Assembly: GCA_016647705.1 (NCBI GenBank)
Contig: CM028328.1
Span: forward strand, 1,226,001 to 1,290,000
From: Eucommia ulmoides
Lineage: Eukaryota; Streptophyta; Magnoliopsida; Garryales; Eucommiaceae
Direction: 5' to 3'
DNA: 64,000 bases
Under the pieces are notes generated by a model. The model had not been told where the DNA came from. It saw only the letters and a list, made by a program, of their open reading frames with translations, and did no database searches. Every line of letters begins with the position of its first letter. The stretch's first letter is position 1. Of this stretch, positions 55,065-64,000 are shown piece by piece. A program made the translations under genes and the position numbers.

Positions 55065-55200
55065 GTGATCCCGCCCTTGTGAAGGGCGGGATCACAGTAG
55101 ACGGCGACCAGCCGTTAACGGCTGGTCGCCGTTTGCTTTAGCCAGTCAAACGACCGGCCAAAGCTGCAAAAGAAGGCAGCCTTTTAGGCTGCCTTCTTTT
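55065..55200. promoter_or_regulatory. Cluster of three perfect hairpins
   Basis: Hairpin 1 (55065-55095): GTGATCCCGCCCTT, 3-nt loop, exact inverse. Hairpin 2 (55101-55132): perfect 32-bp palindrome with half-site ACGGCGACCAGCCGTT. Hairpin 3 (55168-55200): AAAAGAAGGCAGCCT, loop TTT, exact inverse. Stems are 14, 16 and 15 bp without a mismatch. They are far more GC-rich than the surroundings and end about 90 bp before the TATA box at 55288. A weaker fourth inversion follows near 55207-55230. Confidence 0.9.
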
Positions 55201-55287
55201 ACTATTAGGCCAGCCTTTTAGGCTGCTATTAGACTCGGCCTTAATTTGAAAATTTGAATATCTCGGGATACTTGCACAATATTTCGC

Positions 55288-55434
55288 CTATAAATATCAC
55301 TTGCCTGAGTTCATTAAAATTCACACTTCTTCATTTGTTCCTTCTCTCATTTGTTATTCATTTTGATATTTTCTCTTCTATTTACACTTCTTCTATTCAG
55401 ACTTCTACTCCTCCATTCACAGGTTAGTATATTT
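55288..55434 (+). promoter_or_regulatory. Promoter, 5' leader exon and splice donor in the left arm
   Basis: CTATAAATATC at 55288-55298 is followed about 30 bp later by a CT-rich leader (CACTTCTTCATTTGTTCC). That leader ends in a good donor, CACAG/GTTAGTA, at 55426/55427. There is no ATG frame of note before the donor. The 194-bp repeat array would be the start of the intron. It transcribes rightwards, antisense to the PMD gene. Confidence 0.55.
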
Positions 55435-55479
55435 TTAACGTTTTTTTAATTTATTTGTTAATTTAATTAGTATATTTTT

Positions 55480-57375
55480 TACCTTTATTTGTTAGTTAGT
55501 TGGTTAGTTTAATTTGTTAATTTAATTGTTGAATTAAAAATTATACTTTGGCCATTTTCACATGTTTAAGAAAATATAAAATAATATATTATTTTAAAAA
55601 AAAATGTTAGTTAGTTAGTTTAATTTTTTACTCTAGCTATTTAATTAAAAAATTATGCACTTTGACCCCTAAAAATTTAACAATTAGAAAAATATAAATT
55701 TTTAATATATTATTTTAAAATAAATTATTAGTTTGTTTGTTTGTTTTGTTAATTTAATTTGTTGGTTTAGTTGTTTAATTAATTGGTTAGTTTAATTTGT
55801 TAATTTAGTTGTTAAATTAAAAATTACACTTTGTCCCCTTTCACATGTGTAGAAAAATATACACTTTGGCCCCTGAAATTTTTTCAATTAGAAAAATATA
55901 AAATTTTCAACCTATTGTTTTAAAATAAATTATTAGTTAGTTTTATTTTTGAATTTCGTTATTTAATTTAAAATGTATTTATTTAATTTGTTAATTTAGT
56001 TGTTAAATTAAAAATTACACTTTCGCCCATTTCATATGTGTAGGAAAATATAAATCAACATATTACATTTTTAATTAGTTTAATTTTCTAATTTAGCTAT
56101 TTAATTAAAAATATACACTTTGGCCCCTAAAAATTTGACAATTAGAAAAATATAAAATTAAAATACCTATTATTTGTTTAATTTGTTAATTTAGTTGTTA
56201 AATTAAAAATTACATTTTCTTCCCTTTCACATGTGTAGGAAAATATAAATTAACATATTACATTTTTAATTAGTTTAATTTTCTAATTTAGTTATTTAAT
56301 TAAAAATACACTTTGGCCCCTAAAATTTTGATAATTAGAAAAATATAAAATTAAAATACCTATTATTTGTTTAATTTGTTAATTTAGTTGTTAAATTAAA
56401 AATTACACTTTCGCCCCTTTCACATGTGTAGGAAAATATAAATCAACGTATTACATTTTTAGTTAGTTTAATTTTTTAATTTAGCTATTTAATTAAAAAT
56501 ACACTTTGACCCCTGAAATTTTGATAATTAGAAAAATATAAAATTAAAATACCTATTATTTGTTTAATTTGTTAATTTAGTTGTTAAATTAAAAATTATA
56601 CTTTCACCCCTTTCACATGTATAGAAAAATATAAATCAACATATTACATTTTTAATTAGTTTAATTTTCTAATTTAGCTATTTAATTAAAAATATACACT
56701 TTGGCCCCTGAAATTTTGACAATTAGAAAAATATAAAACTAAAATACCTATTATTTGTTTAATTTGTTAATTTAGTTGTTAAATTAAAATTATACTTTCG
56801 CCCCTTTCACATGTGTAGGAAAATATAAATCAACATATTACATTTTTAGTTAGTTTAATTTTCTAATTTAGCTATTTAATTAAAAATATACACTTTGACC
56901 CCTGAAATTTTGATAATTAGAAAAATATAAAATTAAAATACCTATTATTTGTTTAATTTGTTAATTTAGTTGTTAAATTAAAAATTACACTTTCGCCCAT
57001 TTCACATATGTAGAAAAATATAAATCAACATATTACATTTTTAGTTAGTTTAATTTTCTAATTTAGCTATTTAATTAAAAATATACACTTTGGCCCCTGA
57101 AAATTTGACAATTAGAAAAATATAAAATTAAAATAGGTATTTTAATTTTAATTTGTTAATTTAGTTGTTAAATTAAAAATTACACTTTTGCCCCTTTCGC
57201 ATGTGTAGGAAAATATAAATCAACATATTACATTTTTAGTTAGTTTAATTTTTTAATTTAGCTATTTAATTAAAAATATACACTTTGGCCCCCTGAAAAT
57301 TTGACAATTAGAAAAATATAAAATTAAAATACCTATTTTAATTTTAATTTGTTAATTTAGTTGTTAAATTAAAAA
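55480..57375 (+). repeat. Left arm: 194-bp tandem repeats (about 8 good plus 2 older units)
   Basis: Unit landmarks: TTTAGCTATTTAATTAAAAA, ACACTTTGGCCCCTGAAA, AAATACCTATTATTTGTT, ACACTTTCGCCCCTTTCACA and TGTGTAGGAAAATATAAA. Successive CACATGTGTAGG sites fall near 55843, 56031, 56228, 56421, 56614, 56808, 57003 and 57199, spacing 188-197. Two more diverged units lie at 55480-55800. Confidence 0.92.
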
Positions 57376-59437
57376 TTACACTCCTCGGTGCATCCTCCCA
57401 ATCGTGCCATCATTGATGGCATGAGCCAACGCGATACCTGATTCCGCAGTATCCGACCGCAGAGTTAGATGACTCAAGCGTATCAGGTTCGATACCTCCG
57501 TATCCTACGAAACACATATAATCATTTAATTAATACATGAATAATAACAACATAATCAAACTCATATAACTAAACAGATGGTATAGTCAATGTGATCATA
57601 CATCTAATCCCAGTCGTCCTTCTATTGATAGATATCCAAACTGAGGTTGGTACGCCGGGTTGACCAAAAATCTTTGTGTGATTCGCCAATACCAGTCTAT
57701 GTATTCTTGGTTAACCCCTATCCCTTGCTCGAAGTTGCCGACATCTAGTGCTTGTCGATTATTCCACGCAACTATATGTGCATGGTGATGGTCAGCCTAG
57801 TTTGCACGGAAGTATCCTCGCCGAGTAATTTTGTGCAAGTTCCTGTCCATAATTACCGGTTTAGGAACCCCTTGGCGATAACCAAACTGTCGTAACACGC
57901 GCAAGGGATACGTGTACTCGACAATCTCATAGCAAATTAGGGGCAACTTTGCCATCCAAATATCTTCTCCATCTCTAGTATATGGAGGCAAAGTCGGCAA
58001 GGTATAGGGCATCCAAATGACCTGTAAAATAAAATATAAACAAACAAATAAAAAAAATTAAAATTTCGATATAAGTAAATAAATAACTTCGTCATTCTTC
58101 AAGCGATCTAACCGATCGCGATACACCACCAAAATATGCATCAGCAAATTATCCAAATTAAATTCAAGAGTTCACCTGTACACCAAAAATATAAATCATA
58201 AGTTTAATATCCATAAATAAATATCCATTACATGATAAATGAAATTAAAAAGAAAATACTAATTACTTACCAAGAACCCCTCGGAGCAGCTGGGAACTTC
58301 AAGTCGTCGCCATAGTCGAGCTCTCCGAATGATATCTTATAGTTGGGGAAAGGGACAACTTCAGGCCGAAGCCTTGGAAATCGCTCCCAAGCCCAACACT
58401 CCAACAAAAATAGGCACCCGACAATGTGTTTCGTGTTGGGCTTCGTCGCCTTACAAAGCTCGCTGTAGAGGATCGCTCCCCAGCTATACTTAACGAAAGG
58501 TGTCAAGTCACGCAACAGTAGGAGGTAGGATAGCTTAACTCTGTTGTGTGATTTATCATAAAACAACATCTCACCAAGTATAATCAAGCAATATGCACGT
58601 GCGTAGCAAGGCATAACCTCCTCGTCGGCCTCGCCAGGAACTCTAGCAAAGGTATCCCGTAACCACTTGAGCGTCAAAGACCCATTCCTAATCATATCCA
58701 CTGGTGGTTCCACTTCGAGTAGCTCGCCGCAGAGTCTCTGCCAGACGGTATCCTCATGCGAGTCATCATTCTGGATAACTGGCAACCCATGCACGGGTAA
58801 CCCCAATAAGACGGTCACGTCCTGCAGTGTGACAGTCATCTCCCCGACAGGTAGATGGAAAGTGTGCGTCTCAGGACGCCATCTCTCTACCAACGCGGTT
58901 ATGAGGGCCCTATCTAACCGCTTCAGCCACAACCTAAATGGGCCGTACAAACTGACTGATTCTATTAACTTTATAACTCGAGGGGGGACATTTTCTCTCC
59001 ATTCCCCTACATCATGTCCAACACAGTCAAAAGTACTGATATCCTGAAACATTTAATGAAACAGAATAAATAGCATTAAAAAATTAAAAAACTAAAATAA
59101 AAAAAAAATGCAATAACCTAAATGTTTACCTGCGCTAACCAAACTAGTTTCGGACCTGTGCTGCCCCTGTTGGTGTAGAACTTAAGTATCCTCAAGCCCA
59201 GGATGCATAGCTGAAATTTTTTCCCACAACACTTGTGGTAAATTTGTTAGTACGAAATTAAAATTTAATCATATTTATAAACAAAATATAAGATTCATTA
59301 TAAAGAAATGTGTGCGACAAGTGCATAGAATTTATAATACATAAAAGTTGACATAACAAAAAAATAAAGTAGCATAAACATTCATTACAATAAACCGACA
59401 AGATCAATTGGGTGCATGGCGGGGTCGGGATGGACAT
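57376..59437 (-). pseudogene. Plant mobile domain (PMD / MAIN-like) gene, broken
   Basis: Encodes an aminotransferase-like plant mobile domain protein of the MAIN/MAIL1 kind, a family both carried by transposons and domesticated in plants. Exons on the minus strand: possible start near 59435, then 59130-59210, 58271-59043, 58088-58175, 57602-58021 and 57376-57504; all junctions keep frame. Recognisable PMD pieces are FRLWLKRLDRALITALVERW, TVTLQDVTVLLGLPVHG, LLLRDLTPFVKYSWGAILYS and PLRVLRQFGYRQGVP. The frame is closed by two in-frame stops: TGA as the first full codon of exon 58088-58175, and TAG at 57797-57799. Both can be explained by single C-to-T or G-to-A changes. The gene fills the spacer between the arms exactly, with its final stop at the arm boundary. 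It was probably a transposon gene and is now dead. Confidence 0.85.
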
Positions 59438-60555
59438 TTTCGCCTATCAAATTTCAGGGGCCAAAGTGTATTTTTAATTAAATAGCTAAATTATAAAATT
59501 AAATTAACTAAAAATATAATATGTTGATTTATATTTTCCTACACATGTGAAAGAGGCGAAAGTGTAATTTTTAATTTAACAACTAAATTAACAAATTAAA
59601 CAAATAATAGGTATTTTAATTTTATATTTTTCTAATTGTCAAAATTTCAGGGGCCAAAGTGTATATTTTTAATTAAATAGCTAAATTAGAAAATTAAACT
59701 AACTAAAAATGTAATATGTTGATTTATATTTTCCTACACATGTGAAAGGGACGAAAGTGTAATTTTTAATTTAACAACTAAATTAATAAATTAAACAAAT
59801 AATAGGTATTTTAATTTTATATTTTTCTAATTGTCAAAATTTCAGGGGCCAAAGTGTATATTTTTAATTAAATAGCTAAATTAGAAAATTAAACTAACTA
59901 AAAATGTAATATGTTGATTTATATTTTCTACACATGTGAAAGGGGCGAAAGTGTAATTTTTAATTTAACAACTAAATTAACAAATTAAAGAAATAATAGG
60001 TATTTTAATTTTATATTTTTCTAATTGTCAAATTTTCAGGGGCCAAAGTGTATATTTTTAATTAAATAGCTAAGTTAGAAAATTAAACTAACTAAAAATG
60101 TAATATGTTGATTTATATTTTCCTACACATGTGAAAGGGGCGAAAGTGTAATTTTTAATTTAACAACTAGATTAACAAATTAAACAAATAATAGGTATTT
60201 TAATTTTATATTTTTCTAATTGTCAAATTTTCAAGGGCCAAAGTGTACATTTTTAATTAAATAGCTAAATTAAAAAATTAAACTAACTAAAAATATAATA
60301 TGTTGATTTATATTTTCCTACACATGTGAAAGGGGCGAAAGTGTAATTTTTAATTTAACAACTAAATTAACAAATTAAATAAATACATTTTAAATTAAAC
60401 GAAATTCAAAAATGAAACTAACTAACAATTTATTTTAAAACAATAGGTTGAAAATTTTATATTTTTCTAATTGAAAAAATTTTAGGGGCCAAAGTGTATA
60501 TTTTCCTATACATGTGAAAGGGGACAAAGTGTAATTTTTAATTTAACAACTAAAT
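59438..60555 (-). repeat. Right arm: inverted 194-bp tandem repeats (about 6 units)
   Basis: Same unit as the left arm, reversed (CCTACACATGTGAAAGGGGC, TTTCAGGGGCCAAAGTGTAT). CACATGTGAAAG sites lie near 59532, 59737, 59932, 60127, 60321 and 60507. The outermost unit (60340-60555) shares its private features, such as TTAAACGAAATTCAAAAATG, with 55900-55990 of the left arm, so the arms align outer to outer. Confidence 0.92.
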
Positions 60556-62112
60556 TAACAAATTTGTCAAGATTTTGAGTAGCGAATGAATGTCCTTAAA
60601 TCTTCGAGATGCAATTTGGGAATAAATGTATAGAAAGTGGTCTATTTTGTGAGCAATAGCCTTATAATTTTTCTCCCTTTTCGACTTGTGTTCAAATACT
60701 TGCCTGATTCGTTGAAATGCAATTAAGAGATAAAACTAACAGAAGATGGTATATTTCACTATAGAACATGTCCTTAAAATCTCTTAAACACAAATTTGGG
60801 ATAAATGTAGAGAAAGTGGTCTATTTTGTCAGTGCTAGCCTTCCAATTTTCCTCCGTTTTGATTGGTGTTCAAATGCTTGCCTGAATCGATGAAATGCGA
60901 TTAGGAGATAAAAGTAGTGAAAAATGGTTTGTTTTGTAAGCTATAGCTTTCTAATTTGTCAAGATTTCGATTCGGGATCAAATCAATATCGAATATAGCC
61001 TTAAATCTCCAAAATTCATATTCGGGATAAATGTAGACAAAATGGCCTATTTTGTGAGCGCCTTCTAATTTTTCTCCATCATGACTCATGTTCAAATACT
61101 TGTCTGGCTTGATTCAATGCGATTAATAGATAAAATTAGCAAAAAATGGTCTTTTTCATGAGCTATAGACTTCTAATTTGTCAAGATTTTGATTTCAGAT
61201 CTAATCAATATAAAATATGTCCTTAAATCTCTTAAATGCATATTTGGAATGAATATAGAGAAAATGTTCTATTTTTTTAAGCTATAGCCTTCTAATTTTC
61301 CTCTATTTTGGCTCGTGTCCAAATTCTTGCCCGACTCGATAAAAGGCTATTAGGAGATAAAAATAGCGAAAAATGGTCTTTTTTGTGAGCTTTTGAAAAA
61401 TTATCTAATTTGTCAAGCTTTTGATTTGAGATCAAATCAATATCAAATATGGCCTTAAATATCTGGAATGCAATTTCGGGGTAAATGTAGAAAAAATGGC
61501 CTATTTTATGAGCTATAGCCTTCTAATTTTTCTCCATTATGACTCGTGTTTAGATACTTGTCTAGCTTAATTAAATGCGATTAAGAGATAAAATTAGCTA
61601 TAAATGGTATTTTTCGTGCGCTATAGGCTTCTAATTTGTCAAGATTTTATTTGGTAAATCAATATAGAATGTGTGCTCAAATTTCTTAAACACAAATTTG
61701 GGATAAATATGGAGAAAAATGGTCGATTTTGTGAGCTAGCCTTTCTAATTTTCCTCCATTTTGACTCATGTCTTGCCTGACTCAATTAAATGCGATTACA
61801 AGATAAAATTAGCGAAAAATGGTTTATTTCGTGAGCTATAGCCTTCTTATTTGTCGAGATTTCGATTTGCGATCAAATTAATATAGAATATGTCCTTAAA
61901 TCTCTTAAATGCAATTTCGAGATAAATGTAGAGAAAATGGTATTTTTTGTGAGCTATAGCCTTCTAATTTTTCTCCGATGTGACTCGTGTTCAAATACTT
62001 ACCTGACTCAATAAAATGCGATTAGAAGATAAAAGTAGCAGAAAATGGTCCATTTTGTGAGCTATAGCCTTCTAATTTGTCAAAATTTTGATTTGGGATC
62101 TAATCACTATAG
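60556..62112 (+). repeat. Satellite array 3
   Basis: A/B monomers in the plus orientation, about 14 units. The first 350 bp are the inverse copy of 53778-54129. Farther right the units are ordinary array members. Confidence 0.9.
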
Positions 62113-63262
62113 AATATGTCCTTTTTTTCTTTTTTCTTTTTTTAAAGAAAGAAGAGATTTTATAAAACAAAGCAAACAAATAACAGAGGGGGGCGAAGCC
62201 TGACCTTTGAACCCAACTAAACAACAACAAACGCAAGTAAAAGAAACTCTATCAAGATAAAAGCTCTAAAGACATATCTTTAGTCTTCCGAAATGTTTGG
62301 GACTCAAAGCCTATTCAATCTTAAGCAACCTCTAACAGAAGCTGGACAATCTGATTCTGATCGAAAAATTTGATCTTTTCCAACACTGCCTAATTTGGCT
62401 AACATATCTGCAGCCGAGTTTGCTTCCCTGAAACAATGCGAAATAGAAACTTGGACCTTTGCAGCCAAATCATTGATCATCCTAATCAGAGACATTAAGC
62501 GCCATGGGACTTGAGCTCTACCGGTAACCATATCTACTAACAGAGCATTGTCACTTTCAACCTCCAACTGGTACCACTCAAAGTCAACACAGTACTTAAG
62601 CACAATCCAAAGGGCTTTGGTTTCAGCAAGTAAACTGGATCCAAAACCAAAAAAATGAGCAAAACCAAGCAACAACTCACCATTGGGATTACGGAAAGTG
62701 CCGCCTTCGCCAATAGGGCCTGGATTTCCTCGAGAGCTTCCATCTAAATTATTCTTGATTCTATCTTGAGGCGGATTCCAATAAACCAGTTGAATCTTAG
62801 ATTTCGGTTTTCTCGTCAAGGGAGCAATCTTAGCCAAAGTCTGGTGAATGTTAACAATAACCTTGTGGGCGTCGCATTGGATCCTATCAAACCTTATCTT
62901 GTTACGTATTTTCCAGATTTCCCAGCAAAGCACATAAGGAAAAAGGGTATCATAAAAATTTTTGAGGGGGGACGAACTCTAACGTTGCCACTAACTAACT
63001 AATCTGCCAAACACTTCGCCATTCCAAGAAGCCACTCCAAAAGCAGACCACACGGTTTTAGCCAAATCCCCTTTCGAAAACAGATGATGTATAGATTCAA
63101 CCTGAGGCCTATAACAATAATTACACCGGGAAACGATCTTTACGCCTTTCTTCTGAATTGCCTCATCCATCGGAACAATCTGATGAAAAAGCCTCCACAT
63201 GAAGATGGAGATTTTGATTGGAGGAGAATTATGCCAAATCTTGTTAAAGAACAGATGAGCAT
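62113..63262 (-). mobile_element. 5'-truncated L1-type LINE (zinc-finger and RNase H end) in satellite
   Basis: On the minus strand a zf-RVT-like piece (WRLFHQIVPMDEAIQKKGVK, CNYCYRP...IHHLF) at 63200-62991 is followed in the same frame, after stop codons, by an RNase H domain (LDGSSRGNPGPIGEGG, LAETKALWIVL, VESDNALLVDMV, REANSAADMLAKLG) ending at 62304. The last ligand of the zinc finger is lost. The 3' end is an A-rich tail (T's at 62120-62145). The left part of the ORF2 is missing, as expected for an aborted LINE insertion. Target duplication not seen. Confidence 0.85.
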
Positions 63263-64000
63263 TTTGACTTGATGAAAATGGTCCATTTTGTGAGCTATAC
63301 TTTCTAGTTTGTCACGATTTTGATTCGTGTTCAAATAATTGTCTTGCTCGATAAAATGTGATTATGAGATAAAAGTAGCGGAAAATGGCTTATTTTGTGA
63401 GGTATAGCCTTCCAATTTGTCATTATTTTGATTTGGGATCAAATATCTTCTTAAATCTCTAAAATGTGATTATGAGTTAAAATTAGTGTGTAATGGTCTA
63501 TTTTGTGAGCTATAGCCTTCTAATTGTTTTCATTTTGACTCATGTTGAAATATTTGTCTGACTCGATGAAATGCGATTATGAGGTAAAAGTAGCAGGAAA
63601 CGGTCTATTTTGTGAGTTATAGACTTCTAATTTGTCACGATTTTTATTCGGGATCAAATATGTATTTAAATCTCTGAAATCCGTTTATTAGATAAAAAGT
63701 AGTGGAAAATGGTCTATTTTGTGAGCTTTAGCCTTCTAATTTTTGTCCACTTTGATTCGTATTCAAATACTTACCTTGATGAAATGTGATTATGAGATAA
63801 AAGTAGCGGAAAATGGTGTATTTTGTGAGCTCTAGCATTCTAATTTGTCTCGATTTTGGTTCGGGATCGAATATGTCCTTAAAATACTTAAATGCGATTA
63901 TGAGATAAAAGTGGTGGATAATGGTACATTTTGTGAGCCATATAGCCTTCTAATTTGTCACAATTTTGATTTTGAGATCGAATATGTCCTTGAATCTCTA
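63263..64000 (+). repeat. Satellite array 4 (continues beyond window)
   Basis: About seven more A/B monomers in plus orientation, running off the end. Together with array 3 it shows the LINE inserted into an existing array. Confidence 0.9.

Larger units (their letters stand above)
53778..60906. repeat. Large interrupted inverted repeat around the PMD gene
   Basis: Outer arms: 53778-54129 pairs with 60555-60906 (satellite). Inner arms: 55797-57375 pairs with 59438-60555 (194-bp repeats). On the right the two pieces touch directly; on the left 1.67 kb lies between them (54130-55796). The right junction shares a few bases (ACAAATTT) with the left breakpoints, as expected for a microhomology deletion on the right. 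The spacer is the PMD gene. Confidence 0.85.

Overview
This window is nuclear DNA of a flowering plant, very probably a core eudicot. The genes have GT-AG introns and plant-specific families: a chloroplast-targeted ribosomal protein, a CYP71-clade P450, a plant ABCC transporter and a chloroplast DUF21/CBS protein. The intergenic DNA is AT-rich and full of plant MITEs, SINEs and retrotransposon remnants. An asterid is possible from the P450 style, but the species cannot be fixed from the sequence alone.

Layout, gene-rich half (1-41,500). From left to right: RPS10 of the plastid small ribosomal subunit (3 exons, +); a CYP71D-like cytochrome P450 (2 exons, +), preceded by two dead copies of its own 5' end; an ABCC3/MRP3-like vacuolar conjugate pump (10 exons, +, predicted 1502 aa); a CNNM/CorC-like DUF21-CBS protein (13 exons, +, predicted 671 aa); and a short plant-specific gene on the minus strand at 41.2-41.5 kb. 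From memory, the Arabidopsis homologues of RPS10, ABCC3 and the DUF21-CBS protein lie together on chromosome 3 (At3g13120, At3g13080, At3g13070). This looks like conserved microsynteny with a P450 in between. The genes have unrelated jobs (plastid translation, oxidative metabolism at the ER, vacuolar export, plastid ion transport) and form no operon-like unit.

Between and inside the genes are at least six PIF/Harbinger-type MITEs with TTA target duplications and GC-rich cores, a hAT MITE with a perfect 8-bp target duplication, two SINE families, an RTE-LINE tail in an intron, and several long-TIR MITEs. The P450 intron opens with six tandem copies of its own 5' splice-site region.

Repeat-rich half (about 42-64 kb). 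An orphan promoter-like segment lies at 43.9 kb and a decayed Ty1/copia element at 47.7-49.4 kb. From 49.37 kb to the end of the window lies a satellite of alternating A/B monomers (about 108 bp each, about 215-bp dimer). It is interrupted by Gypsy-like LTR debris, by a 5'-truncated LINE, and by the most remarkable object here: a broken plant-mobile-domain (PMD) gene (57.4-59.4 kb, minus strand) set between inverted arms of a 194-bp tandem repeat. The arms continue outward into inverted copies of the satellite. The left arm carries three perfect hairpins, a TATA box and an apparent 5'UTR splice donor. The right arm, which would have to promote the PMD gene, lacks exactly that stretch. I read this as a decayed PMD-carrying transposon, or an inverted duplication, that incorporated satellite DNA and has lost its own promoter.

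All exon boundaries were set by eye from splice consensus, reading frame and family resemblance; no alignments were run.
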